From Aegilops tauschii subsp. strangulata (Eukaryota; Streptophyta; Magnoliopsida; Poales; Poaceae), in contig NC_053037.3 of NCBI RefSeq assembly GCF_002575655.3, positions 250,575,135 to 250,639,134 of the forward strand: a stretch of DNA of 64,000 bases, in the 5' to 3' direction. The position numbers were made by a program, and so were the translations under genes. The notes under the pieces were generated by a model. It did not search any database and was not told where the DNA came from. It was given only the letters and a program-made list of their open reading frames with translations. Shown in pieces: positions 45,501 through 57,497 of the stretch. Numbering within the stretch: the stretch's first letter is position 1; each line of letters begins with the position of its first letter.

Positions 45501-46968
45501 AACATTCATACCTGTCAGCGTCTTCAGGAGCCATGTATTGCGTCTCATTTTCAGAATCATCTCCACCATGTTCTTCACGTGTAATAAGAGCCAAAGTCTC
45601 CTCATCATAGTCACTAGCGGACTCATACCCACCATCCTCAGTAGCAATCATCACACGCTGAGATTTGCATTCTCTCGCATAATGTCCTCTTCCCTTACAA
45701 CGACGACAAATAATATCACTTGTGTGCCCTGTCGATGCCATGGAAGAAGAAGAGCTCTGCGCAGGCCCGGCAGGTGTGCTCTTGGCAGAGAGTGGTAGTT
45801 GTGCCTGCTTTCTTGTATCACGGCTGGAGGTGGCACCTGATGGAGGTGCTGGTGCAGTGGAAGTAGAAGATGCACGCGGTGTCCATGATGAAGGTCGACC
45901 TGCAGAAAAGTTAGTTCGCGCCTATGGCTGTCGATCCTGCACTTCACGTTCAGCTTTACAAGCAAGATGGAATAAACGAGTGATATTATTATAATCCTTA
46001 TACTCTAGAATGGTCTGAATCTTTTTATTTAATCCACGCATAAAACGTGCAAGCATAGCTTCATTCTCCTCAACAATACCACATCTAATCATGCCAGTTT
46101 GTAATTCCTGATAATATTCTTCTACATAATTTTTCCCTTGTCTTAAGCGCTGCAATTTTTGAAGTAATTCACGTTGATAATATGGTGGTACCCAACGAGT
46201 ACGCATAGCAGTTTTCAAAGCAGCCCAAGTAGCTGGAACAGGATATAATCTACAATGTTCAGACCACCAAACACATGCAAAGCTAGTGAAAGCACAAACA
46301 GCAGCAGGAACACGTCTCTCCTCAGGATATTGTAAACATGTAAATCGTTGTTCAGTTTCTAACACTCAAGTAAGATATATATCAGGAACATATCTACCCT
46401 CAAATGGTGGAATATTCAATTTCAGTTTAGGGAGATGGTCATGATCTCGTACCTGAGGTGGTGGTGCAGGCCTACCGTTGCGAATATATACCTGAGGTCG
46501 ACCTGCTGGAGGTGGTGCTGGTGGCTGCACGTAGTTCTGATTTTGATCAACCTCATCCTCATAATCGCCCGCATAATCGTCATCCTCCTCAGCCGCCGCA
46601 GTAGCAGGAGCCAAAGAAGCATCAACAGTAGGTGCAGCGGCACCTGAATTTTGACCAGTCTCAATTGGAACGCGCTGTGCTCGTCCCACTTGATTTGGAA
46701 GGCGGCGTTGGACATGTGGTTGTTGTTGTTGTAGCGGTGCGACATGTGCAGCCGGTGGTGGTTGGGGAAGACACTTGAGTAATTCAGTAAACTTGTTATC
46801 CAGCTTTGTCTCGAACGACTTCTCCACGGCATCTATCTTCTCCATAGCCTCTTCAAATCTGTTTAGCACATCTCCCACCTGGCCACTCATCATTTGCTGA
46901 AATTTATCATGCAACTCCTTGTTCGTCATGTTCTCCCAATCAGTCTCATCGGCTTGTGATCCTGCCAT
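42556..46968 (-). pseudogene. gag-pol: CRW-6 gag-pol, nearly full length, multiply stopped
   Basis: ATG at 46968 (MAGSQADETDW). Gag core, CCHC, DGGS protease, RT with YFDD, RNase H, HHCC and integrase core to [15 protein letters not shown] are all present. Stops: TGA replacing Trp at 46366, TAG replacing Leu at 45922, TAA replacing Gln at 44701 and TAA replacing Glu at 43777. A 1-bp loss near 42946 shifts the integrase frame (DRFSK-AHF). The integrase C-terminal module is lost at the inversion junction. Confidence 0.9.
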
Positions 46969-47961
46969 AGTTAGCAGCAATAGAAACACAAAAGAATATG
47001 ATCCTGCAGACTACTAGGAAGTGGTGGTGATGGTGGTGTGTCACAAAACCTTCAAGCGAATCTCAAATTCTTACCAGTTCTTACCCAGCAGCAGGTGGTG
47101 ATCGGCAACCGTTGTAGTCAAAACTCTCAAAGCTTGGATAGAGCGATTACCAGGGAGAGTCAAACGCACGATGTAGATGTATGTGGAGCTGGGAAGGCTT
47201 ATAATATGGTAGCAAAAATGGTCAGCAATAATCAATTCAGAGATGCAAAGTTGAATAAAGGCTCAACAACGGTACTGTGCTGGTCCTAGGCTAGACCGTG
47301 CTAGAGACGCGAGCCTAGAACACTAACAAAATCACGGCGCTGCACGTTAACAAGGGAAAAGCACACTCTGGAATTTTTTTTGCTCCTTTTTTTTGCTCTT
47401 TTTTTTTGCTCTTTTTTTTGCGAAAAATCACTATAATGGCGAGTGTCTCAAAACTCTTCCCAGGTCAAACTGACAGGATGGGCACAAAAAAATTTGGACT
47501 ATTTTTTTCGGAAATCAGGGCAGCGACGACGAAAAAGTGCGACAAAAATCACTATGATGGCGAGTGTCTCAAAACACTCCCCGGGACCTAAAAATAGGAT
47601 AGGGAAAAAATATTTTTGGTTGCCGAAATTTTGGCCTAAAAACTGCCCGGTGGCGGATAAGCAATGGTGGTAGATGGCAAGGCGATGATGGTGCGGCGGC
47701 GGCGTGACAACTTATGACCAGAACTCGAAACTCTAAAAGACTAGACTCTAAGACCAGCAACTTGACACGATGATGCAACCGCAAATTCAACAAAGCAAAA
47801 ACCCTAAAAAGATTATGCAAAAGCTCAGATTGGTTCGGATATACTGAACTAACCCTATTTTTTTTGGCTTTTTCGTGGACTGTAGGTATGAAGAACAGAC
47901 TCGATCTAAACTACGAAAAACTATAAAATCTCATCGAGCAACCTGGAAATCAGATACCACT
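46969..47961 (-). other. CRW-6 leader, type 1 with minisatellite deleted
   Basis: Hairpin arms at 47286-47292 and 47312-47318. GCGAGTGTCTC blocks are present, but from AAACTGCCCGG at about 47650 the sequence jumps to GTGGCGGATAAGC, deleting about 240 bp that include the minisatellite. The PBS adjoins the LTR at 47962. Confidence 0.78.
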
Positions 47962-48878
47962 TGATAGAGGCAAAGGTGTCCCATCTTTCGATGAGATGAT
48001 GGATATCGCTATGATGAAAGTCGACTTTGACGATCCGACTACGAACGTGCGAGGACGTCGCGCCTTAACAATCGCTAAACCAACTCCGAGAGGTTACTGA
48101 CCACGCCGGAGCACGATCAACCTGACCACGCGGGTCTGTTTCCTGCGAGCAAACGAAGGACAAGCAAGAAACTGAGATTGCAATCTGGATATTGCGAATA
48201 TAAAATAAAAGCTTTATTGATCAAGGTGGGGTTCTGTGACGCCTTTGTCTGGTCGTTGAACACAAACGAAGTACGCGAAGTTGCAGCTATGGCGAACTTT
48301 TAATCTAAACAGAACCCAAAGTCTAAACGGTTCCCTAAGGGCTGTATATATGGAGGAAGAGGGGGGAATTTCGTGGTCCTTGGAGAAGGGGTCCGAAACC
48401 AACCCTATCTCTTGTTTCCCCACACACACGGACTCTAAAAACAACCTATACTTATGTATTTCGAAATTACATGGGCCTGGCCCAATAATAAGGTGACGCA
48501 GCACCTAGAATAGCCTCTGGACGAAATTTATGAAGTGGCATCTTGTATATTTCGTCCAAGGCTTCATTCACTCCTTATGGTGGCTTCAAAGTCCTGAAAT
48601 CATCACTGGTAACTCCGTTCTTGTTCCCTTTGCGCATGCCAGCAACTCCATGCTTGTTCTTGCTCCAATGTTCATCCTTCTCCAAGCCAGGCCCTTCATT
48701 TGTAAGCAAAACAAAAGTATCCAATTTAGGCAGCATCATATTCTCATGAACATTAGAATCATTACCAAGAAACGAAAGTACCTGGTAATTTAATTGGCGT
48801 GCGCGAGCTCTAGTAATTGGTCCATTATATGTAACAGTAGGGGTTGTGGGTGTAACAATGGTATTGATGTCCTCATCA
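47962..48878 (-). repeat. 5' LTR-A of CRW-6, subtype A2 (917 bp)
   Basis: TGATAGAGGCAAAGG...TGTCCTCATCA with the A2 markers seen at 14928-15844. It is paired with a subfamily-1 leader and gag, a mismatch with CRW-2 and CRW-7, where A2 goes with subfamily 2. Its outer end lies in Fatima-2 gag. Confidence 0.9.
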
Positions 48879-50514
48879 AAAGTGGTCCACCTCTGAATGT
48901 AATCCCTCAAAGTTTCATTCTGTTTTTGTACGCAATGCTGTAGTTCTGCCAACCTTGCAGGTCGTTTGCATGTGCCCTCAAATGTCCTGACAAGCACTCG
49001 GGCCAACTCTTCCCAACTGAATATACTTCTTGGAGCCAACTGATTCAGCCATGCTCTGGTCGAACCCTCTAACATCAGGGGAAGATGCTTCATGGCTACC
49101 TCATCATTACCACCACCGATCTGTACAGCCACTCGGTAATCCTCCAGCCAAGTGTCAGGGTTCGACTCACCGGTGAACTTGCTCACTCCCGTTGCCAACC
49201 TGAAGTTGGGAGGAATCTCAGTGGCTCTGATAGCTCTACTGAAACACTCAGGTCCGGAGACATGAACTCTGCTGCCAGTCGAGCGGTCTCTGTTGAGTCC
49301 TTCCCTGTGTGCTCTGTTCCTGTCGACCAGGCCTTGAACGAGGATCGACCTCGCATCAAACCCTGGCTGCCTTGGGTCAACTGGGACCCTCCGCTCATCG
49401 TTGTACTGGCGCCTGTCATCATATTGCCGGGGCACATATGATCTGCTCCTCGGAGGGGGTGTAGGCACTCGACGACGATCATCACGGCCGAGTCGATGAT
49501 CATACTGCTCGTGATTCCGACCCAAATACTGCTCTTGGCGATGCTCACGTCCCTCACGACGCAGGGGCGATCTTGGGCTGTGAGCCGACTGTATTGTGTC
49601 AGCCACCACAGATCTGCTGTGGATCCTGTTGCGAGACTAAGAAACAACTGTGTTTTGTTCTCCTGCTGCCCAGAGCAGCGCCCTGGTCTGCATCAAACCT
49701 CTTCCAGCATCTGACTGGGATGGCTGGATTGACTCTGCTATACGGGTTGCAGCTGTAAGATTCTGAATCGGAGTGCGGTATACCTGAGGTCTAGGCGGGA
49801 ACAACTATTGCCGTTGACTGGATTCGGGAATCTGCTGCCGAGCGCGCTCGTCGAGTGAATGTTCAAGGCTCTCCAGCCGTGCGCGCTCAGCCAAAGTGGC
49901 CAGGCGCGCAGCCTCCAAGGCCCGGGCCTCGGCGGTCTCCTCGGCGATGGAGTGTGGAGGGCCTCCTCGTTGCAGCGGTGCGGCTCCTCCCTCTACTGCA
50001 AAGTGAGCGCTTCGGGATGATATTGCTCATGAACACGCGATGGATCGTTGCCGCCGTCGCCACGACGGAAACTAGGCGGGTTGCGTGGCGTGTCGACCAT
50101 CAGGACTTCTGCAGCGGGGTCGCTGCTGTCGCACTCGGACAGAGTCTCGACGGAGCCAGTCGACAGGTCGAATAGCCCGTAGAGAGATTCGTCGGGCTCA
50201 ATTGCCGCGACTTGAGGGGTGGCCGACTGACGGGCCACCGCGTGCTTCAGCCACGGCTGAAGCCGCGATTGACCAGATCGCTTAGGGCGACGAGCAGCAG
50301 GAAGCAAAGACGTTGCGGGAGCCGGCTGATAATGAGTCGACGGCTGCCACAGAAGAACGCCGCGGACGCACGCGCAAAAGTGCGTCGCCCCACGGACGGG
50401 GAGCGCCTCGACGTCGAGGGGGGCCTCCTGGAGCCAGGCGGAGTCGTCGGCGACGAAAACGAGCGCGCCGAGACGGATCTCACGGCCCTCAGCCAACCCA
50501 CCGCCGGAAACCAT
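48879..50514 (-). pseudogene. gag: Fatima-like gag copy 2, 3'-truncated
   Basis: ATG at 50514 opens MVSGGGLAEGREIR, with DESLYGLFDLSTGSVETLSE and LMVDTPRNPPSF. TAG after TLQ at about 49993 stops the frame, and the AARLATLA coiled segment follows in another frame. From about 49609 the frame holds the R/D-rich region (SYVPRQYDDRRQY) and the Gag core (DTWLEDYRVAVQIGGG, WEELARVLVRTFEGTC). At 48879 it fuses in frame into CRW LTR coding sequence (DEDINTIVT). Confidence 0.78.
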
Positions 50515-50588
50515 GATGATCGGAATCGGAAAAAATCGCAACCTCACCGGAAAGTCGCTAAGACACCTGCCCCACGGTAGGCGCCAAC

Positions 50589-51175
50589 TGTCGTGGTTCT
50601 AAGTCTGACAGTAGAATAGGGGGTACGTAGGAGGAGGCAAGATCCTAGCTACGATGAGGTTGTGCACGCAAGATTTACGAGTTCAGGCCCTTCCCGGAGG
50701 AAGTAACAGCCCTACGTCTCGGTGCCCGGAGGCGGTCAACCGGATTATGCGTGAAGTTACAGGGGGTGCGGACCCTTGTGCCAGTGGAGGGGGTGGCTTA
50801 TATAGAGTGCGCTAGGACCCCAGCCAGCCCACATTACAAGGGGTTCAATGTACATAAAGGTGGGACGTTACTGGTAACGCCAACAATAAAGGCATATAAA
50901 TGATCATTAAGACTACGGAGTGAACGCCTGGCCGTTGTCATCCTGAGAGACTTTTGATCTTCTGTACTCCGAGTGATTTCTGATATGATCGAATGAGTAT
51001 ATCCTGGTCGAATGGAATTGGGTTGTCCGAGTGGAATTGTTGGTCGAGTGGGTGGCACTCTGAGGTGATTTCAGTCGGTAGGTGCTGCTGTACTTTGAAT
51101 GTCTTTGACTGTAGGATAGTGTCCTTGGGTAGGGTGTCTAGGTCAGGCCTATTGCCCTATCCTAGGTATGTGTCA
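50589..51175 (-). repeat. Fatima-like LTR copy 2 (587 bp)
   Basis: TGTCGTGGTTC...TATGTGTCA in plus coordinates; mostly single-base differences from 21691-22278. The shared insertion site argues for copying of the locus, not a second insertion. Confidence 0.75.
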
Positions 51176-51391
51176 TCGTCAGGCATGCCTGTCATCTCAG
51201 TTAAAATAGGAAATCACTGTTATCATGGTTTATGTGACATGGGTGCTAGTGTGAGTGCTATTCCTTACACCTTATATCAAGAAATTATGAAAGGCATAGC
51301 ACCTGCAGAGATAGAAGACATAGATGTTACTATTAAACTTGCTAATAGAGACACCATATCACCATTTGGGATTGTTAGAGATGTTGAATCT
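51176..51391 (+). pseudogene. Athila-like copy 2: protease region
   Basis: GMPVISVKIGNHCYHGLCDMGASVSAIPY with the DMGAS active site, then IKLANRDTISPFGIVRDVES. It stays open where copy 1 is frameshifted. The family C solo LTR interrupts it at 51391 (TSD AATCT). Confidence 0.82.
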
Positions 51392-51790
51392 TGATGTAGG
51401 GTGGTACCCTAGATGGCCGATCTTTCACGAAAGGAGTGGAACCCTACGAAGAACGCGATGAACACGAGGGGAAACACGAGGGAAACACGAGGGGAACACG
51501 AGAGAAATCCCTCAACCAACAAGAATAGATCACACATGCGCTAGATCGATGAACACAAAGGTGAGATACATGATCCAAAGTCAACAAAGGACGATACATA
51601 GGGTAACCGGTTCTTCTTCGTGAGGAGGTCTTGAGGGGGCCGCCCAAGAGGGGGTCTTGAATCCAAGGGGATCTTCTCCGTAGAGGGGTCGCGGTCTCTC
51701 TCGTGGAGTAGATCCCTAATGGATGAGCAAAGCTCTATCTCACATATGAGCTAATCCTTTGCTAACCCTAGAAAGAGGAAGGGGATGGAG

Positions 51791-51798
51791 TATATATA
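51791..51798 (-). promoter_or_regulatory. TATA box of family C solo LTR
   Basis: TATATATA in GGAGTATATATAGTC (plus strand), about 60 bp downstream, in element orientation, of the last CCGG motif. Confidence 0.6.
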
Positions 51799-51857
51799 GT
51801 CTAGGGGGCGAAGAGGTACATGGGCCTCGGCCCTTTACTGTGCGCAAACAGGTGGAG

Positions 51858-52265
51858 CCAGATGTCCGGGCGTCGGGCCGGATGTCCGGGCCTTCAGGAG
51901 GTGCCGGATGTCCGGGCTGGGGGGCGGATGTCCGGGCTGGCGCGGCTGCGTTCTGTGCTCTCTGGATAGGCGGGGCCGGATGTCCGGGCTGGTGGCCGGA
52001 TTTCGGGGCTTCGGGAGGAGCCGGATGTCCGGGCTGGGGGCCGGATGTCCGGGCTGGCGGCGATAGTTTCTGTAGGTTCTGGTGCATGGCGCCGGATTTC
52101 CGGGCTTCTGGCCGGATTACGGGCTCGGTCCGGATGTACGGGCTCGGTCCGGATGTCCGGGCGGGGGCAGGATGTCCGGGGCCTGTAGATGTTGGGCGGC
52201 TGGGATGTGGCTGTAGTAGATGTCTCCAGCGGCCGGATGTCCGGGGCTGGGGCCGGATGTCCGGG
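51858..52265 (-). repeat. CCGGATGTCCGG motif array (about 15 copies)
   Basis: Around 15 irregularly spaced copies of CCGGATGTCCGG and variants (CCGGATTTCCGG, CCGGATTACGGG, CCGGATGTACGG), often followed by GGCT. It is roughly twice as long as the array at 33699-33914. Confidence 0.88.
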
Positions 52266-52551
52266 CCCTGTATCTGTCTTCTTCTCCTTCCGGCGGTTCT
52301 CTTCATCCGTGAACTTGGCGGCTTGTCCGTCTTCACGTGCATCCTCGGGAGGTTCCTCTTGACACCTAATCATGCATAGCATATCGGACTTAGGTAGTAG
52401 CCATGTCTCGAGTGGATCATATGTGATATCACTAAGGAAGGAAGTCACCTCGTTCTCGAGAGCTCTAGCTCGTGCTCGTGTCATGGGTCCTCTTGGCTCT
52501 TGATGAGACGATGGTAGATCCATGGGGATGATCATGGGATGCTCCGTATCA

Positions 52552-55328
52552 AATCTTGTGTGGGAAAATAAAATCCCCTACTGATTTTCTTGTTCTTGGT
52601 TCCCCACAAGATGACTTCTGTCCCATTATCTTTGGTAGAACTTTCTTGAACACAGTTAATGCTAAGATAGATTGTAAGAAACAAACTGTTGGTGTTAGTT
52701 TCGGTGATGAGTCTCATGATTTTATTTTTTCCAAGTTTAGTAGAAATCTTCATGAAAAAGAATTGCCTAGTAAGGATGAATTAATTGGTCTTGCTTCTAT
52801 TGTTGTACCACCTACTGATCCTTTAGAAAAATATTTGCTAGACCATGAAAATGATTTACATATGCATGAAAGAAATGAAATAGATAAGATTTTCTTTGAA
52901 CAACGTCCTCTACTTAAACACAATTTGCCTATTGAAACTCTGGGAGGTCCTCCTCCACCTAAAGGTGATCCTGTGTTTGAATTAAAACAACTGCCAGACA
53001 CTTTGAAATATGCTTATCTTGGTGAAAAGAAAATATATCATGTTATTATGAGTGCTAACCTTTCAGAACATGAAGAAGAAAGATTATTGAAAGTTCTAAG
53101 GAAGCACCGAGCTGCTATTGGATATACTCTTGATGATTTAAAGGGCATTAGTCCCACTCTATGTCAGCACAAAATTAATATGGAACCTGATGCTAAACCC
53201 GTTGTTGATCACCAACGTCGGTTAAATCCGAAGATGAAAGAGGTGGTAAGAATGGAAATATTAAAACTTCTGGAAGCAGGTATAATTTATCCCATAGCTG
53301 ATAGTAGATGGGTAACTCCTGTTCATTGTGTCCATAAGAAAGGAGGTATTACTGTTGTTCCTAATGATAAAAATGAGCTTATTCCACAATGAATTGTTAC
53401 AGGCTATAGAATGGTAATTGATTTTAGAAAATTAAATAAAGCAACTAGAAAAGATCATTACCCTTTGCCTTTTATTGATCAAATGCTTGAAAGATTATCT
53501 AAGCACACACACTTTTGCTTCCTTGATGGATATTCTGGCTTTTCACAAATACCTGTTTCTCAACCTGATCAAGAAAAGACCACTTTTACTTGTCCTTTTG
53601 GAACCTATGCTTATAGACGTATGCCTTTTGGTTTATGTAATGCACCTACTACCTTTCAAAGATGTATGACTGCTATATTCTCTTATTTTTGTGAAAAGAT
53701 TGTTGAGGTTTTCATGGATGACTTTTCTATTTATGGTAAGTCTTTTGATGATTGTTTAAGCAATCTTGATCGAGTTTTGCAGAGATGTGAACAAACAAAT
53801 CTTGTCTTGAATTGGGAGAAGTGCCACTTTATGGTTAATGAAGGCATTGTCTTGGGTCATAAAATTTCTGAAAGAGGTATTGAAGTGGACCAAGCTAAGG
53901 TTGATGCCATTGAGAAAATGCCATGTCCTAAAGATATAAAAGGTATCCGTAGTTTCCTAGGTCATGCTAGTTTCTATAGGAGATTTATCAAAGACTTTTC
54001 TAAAATTTCTAGGCCTCTTACTAGTCTTTTGCAAAAGGATATTCCTTTTGTTTTTGATGATGATTGTTTAGAAGCCTTTGAAACACTCAAGAAAGCCTTA
54101 ATTTCGGCACCTATTGTTCAACCACCTGATTGGAACTTGCCTTTTGAAATTATGTGTGATGCTAGTGATTATGCTGTTGGTGTTGTTCTAGGACAAAGAG
54201 TTGGTAAGAAATTGAATGTTATTCATTATGCTACTAAAACTCTAGACAGTGCTCAAAGAAATTATGCTACTACTGAAAAAGAATTCTTAGCAGTGGTGTT
54301 TTGCTTGTGATAAATTTAGATCTTATATTGTTGATTCCAAGGTAACTGTTCACACAGACCATGCTGCTATTAAATATCTTATGGAAAATAAAGATCTAAA
54401 CCTAGACTTATTCGTTGGGTTCTCTTGTTACAAGAATTTGATTTACATATTATTGATAGAAAAGGAGCTGAGAACCCCGTAGTTGATAACTTGTCTAGGC
54501 TTGAAAATGTGCTTGATGACCCACTACCTATTAATGATAGTTTTTCTGATGAGCAGTTAGCTACAATAAATGTTTCTCATAGTACTCCCTGGTATGCTGA
54601 CTATGCTAATTACATTGTTGCTAAATATTTACCACCTAGCTTTACATACCAACAAAAGAAAAAAAATCTTCTATGATTTAAGACATTGTTTTTGGGATGA
54701 CCCACATCGTTATAAAGAAGGAGTAGATGGTATTATTAGACGTTGTGTACCGGAGCATGAACAGGGACAAATCCTACGGAAATGACACTCCGAAGCTTAT
54801 GGAGGGCATCATGCTGGAGATAGAACTGCCCATAAGGTATTGCAGTCTAGATTTTATTGGCCTACTCTCCTCAAGGATGGCCGTAAGTACGTCTCATCTT
54901 GTGATGAATGTCAAAGAATAGGTAATATCGGTAAGCGTCAAGAAATGCCTATTAATTATTCACTTGCTGTTGAACCATTTAATGTTTGGGGATTTGATTA
55001 CATGGGACCTTTCGCTTCCTCTAATGGGTATACACATATTTTGGTTGCTGTTGATTATGTTACTAAATGGGTAGAAGCTATTCCAACCAGTAGTGCTCAC
55101 AACACCTCTATTAAAATGCTTAAGGAAGTTATTTTCCCAAGGTTTGGAGTCCCTAGATATTTAATGACTGATGGTGGTTCACACTTTATTCATGGTGCTT
55201 TCCATAAAATGCTTGCCAAGTATGATGTTAACCATAGAATTGCATCACCTTATCATCCTCAGTCTAGTGGTCAAGTTGAACTTAGCAATAGAGAAATAAA
55301 ACTAATTTTGTAAAAGATTGACAATAGT
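52552..55328 (+). pseudogene. Athila-like copy 2: RT, RNase H and integrase
   Basis: RT with FRKLNKATRKDHYPLPFID, FGLCNAPTTFQRCM and FMDD (about 53711-53722), RNase H from CDASDYAVGVVLG, and integrase with HH (HSEAYGGHH), CDEC, core [13 protein letters not shown] and [14 protein letters not shown] at 53390-53392, a 1-bp frame slip at about 54300 and another near 54395 are shared with copy 1. TGA at 54783-54785 replaces a Cys codon before HSEAY. CRW-7 interrupts it at 55329. Confidence 0.88.
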
Positions 55329-56248
55329 TGATGAGGACATCAATACAATTGTTACACCCACAGCCCCTACTACTACATATACTGGACCAATTACTAGAGC
55401 TCGCGCACACCAATTAAATTATCAGGTACTTTCGTTTCTTGGTAATGATTCTAATGATCATGAGAATATGATGCTGCCTAAATTGGATACATTTGTTTTG
55501 CTTACAAATGAAGGGCCTGGCATGGATAAGAGGGATGAACATTGGAGCAAGAACAAGCATGGAGTTGATGGCATGCGCAAGGGGAACAAGAACGGAGTTA
55601 CAAGTGATGATTTCAGGACTTTGAAGCCACCATAATGAGTGCATGAAGCCTTGGATGAAATATACAAGATGCCACTTCATAAACTTCGTCCAGAGGCTAT
55701 TCTAGGTGCTGCGTCACCTTATTATTGGGCCAGGCCCATGTAATTTTGAAATACATAAGTATAGGCTGTTTTGAGAGTCCGTATGTGTGGGGAAACAAGA
55801 GATAGGGTTGGTTTCGGACCCCTTCCCCAAGGGCCACGAAATCCCCCCCCTTCCTCCATATATACAGCCCTTAGGGCACCGTTTAGACTTTGGGTTTTGT
55901 TTAGATTAAAAGTTCGCCATAGCTGCAACTTCGCGTACTTCGTTTGTGTTCAACGACCAGACCAAGGCGTCACAGAACCCCACCTTCATTAATAAAGCTT
56001 TCCTCTTATATTCGCAATATCCAGATTGCAATCTTAGTTTCTTGCTTGTTCTTCGTTTGCTCGCAGGAAACAGGCCCTCGTGGTCAGGTTGATCATGCTC
56101 CGGCGTGGTCAATAACCCTCGGAAGTTGGTTTAGCGATTGCTAAGGCGCGACGTCTCGCACGTTCGTAGTCAGATCGTGAAGGTCGATTCCCAGAGAAAA
56201 CAATAGCCACCATCTCATCGAAACTTCGGGACACCTTTGCCTCTATCA
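55329..56248 (+). repeat. 5' LTR-A of CRW-7, subtype A2 (920 bp)
   Basis: TGATGAGGACATCAATACAATT...GCCTCTATCA. It carries A2 markers, an altered coding tail (GMDKRDEHW) and AATAAA (GTTAATAAAGC type). Left flank ATAGT; the right end of the element is outside the window. Confidence 0.92.
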
Positions 56249-57497
56249 AGTGGTATCAGATTTCCAGGTTGCTCGGTGAGATTTTATAGTTTTTCGTAGT
56301 TTAGATCGAGTCTGTTCTTCATACCTATAGTCCACGAAAAAGCCAAAAAAATTTAGGGTTAGTTCATCTTATCCGAACCAATCCGAGCCTTTGCATAATC
56401 TTTTCGGTATTCGCTTTGTCGAATTTGCGGTTGCATCGTCGTGTCAAGTTGCTGGTCCTAGCGTCTAGTCCTTTAGAGTTTCGAGTTCTGTTCACAAGTT
56501 GTCATGCCGCCGCCGCACCATCGTCATCACCGCTGCCATATACCACCATTGTCATCACCGCTGCCATATACCACCATCGTCATCACCGCTGCCATATACC
56601 ACCATTGTCATCACCGTTGCCATATACCGTCATCATCATCATCGCTGCCATATACCACCATCGTCATCACCGCTGCCATATACCACCATCGTCATCGCCA
56701 CTACCATATACCACATATCCACCGCCATCACGCTAATCCGAGTCCACCTCCATCACAGATTCGCCACCAGTCCGTCTTCCACCGCCCTGCATATATCCGC
56801 CACCAGTCCGAGTTTCCACCAGATTCATCTCCGCCACCAGTCCTAGTCCGAGTCCAGTAATTGTTGCTTTGTTCTCGATTTCCAGATCACGCGGTACTCC
56901 GAGTCATGACAGAGTAGGACTCCCCAACTTTCGAGCCATCCGCAGAAGAAAAATAGTTCCAGTTAAAAAAACTAAGTCCGGAAAATTCTGGCTAGGCAGT
57001 TTTAGGACATTTGTAGACTTTTTCGGGGAAAAATTGTTGCGGAGCAAAAAAAAGAGGGGAAAAAAGAGGAAAAAAAGTGAAAAAAGAAAAAAAATCAGTG
57101 TGTTCCTACCTTGTTTACGTGCAGCGCCGTGATTTTGTTAGTGTTCTAGGCTTGCGTCTCTAGTACGGTCTAGCCTAGGACCAGCACAATACCGTCGTTG
57201 AGCGTTTATTCAACTTTGCATATCTGAATTGATTATTGCTAACCTTTTTTGCTACCATATTATAAGCCTTCCCAGCTCCACATACAACTACATCGTGCGG
57301 TTGACTCTCCCTGGTAATCGCTTTATCCAAGCTTTGAGAGTTTTGACTACATCGGTTGCCGATCACCGCCTGCTGCTGGGTAAGAACTGGTAAGAATTTG
57401 AGATTTGCTTGACGGATTTGTGACACCCACCACCACCGCCACCACTTGTTAGTAGTCTGTAGGATCATATTCTTGTGTGTTTCTATTGCTGCTAACC
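56249..57497 (+). other. CRW-7 leader, type 2
   Basis: PBS core 56251-56260; minisatellite at about 56515-56715; type-2 middle blocks (CGGTACTCCGAGTCATGACAG, GTAGACTTTTTCGG); purine-rich run at about 57045-57095; hairpin arms 57146-57152 and 57172-57178; gag-proximal leader to ATG. Confidence 0.8.
56515..56715 (+). repeat. Leader minisatellite of CRW-7
   Basis: Seven or so units of about 27-30 bp: CATCGTCATCACCGCTGCC followed by ATATACCAC. It is longer than the equivalent array in CRW-3, and its spacer differs from the type-1 arrays. Confidence 0.8.

Larger units (their letters stand above)
48879..51175 (-). mobile_element. Fatima-like copy 2, 5' part only
   Basis: LTR (51175-50589), PBS segment, leader and gag on the minus strand, cut at 48879 by the CRW-6 LTR. 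It is inserted at the same Athila-like site as copy 1 (after LTR end TGTCA, host TCGT...GGCATGCC). It lacks Quinta-2 and is otherwise collinear with copy 1. Confidence 0.7.
51392..52551 (-). mobile_element. Family C solo LTR (1160 bp, TSD AATCT)
   Basis: In plus coordinates TGATGTAGGG...CTCCGTATCA, with AATCT at 51387-51391 and 52552-52556. On the minus strand the LTR begins TGATACGGAGCATCC and soon encodes GPMTRARARALENEV, a Pol-like tail. The frame then runs open through the CCGG array (PGHPAPPEAPKSG-type repeats). TATATATA at 51791-51798 follows the array. Confidence 0.92.
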
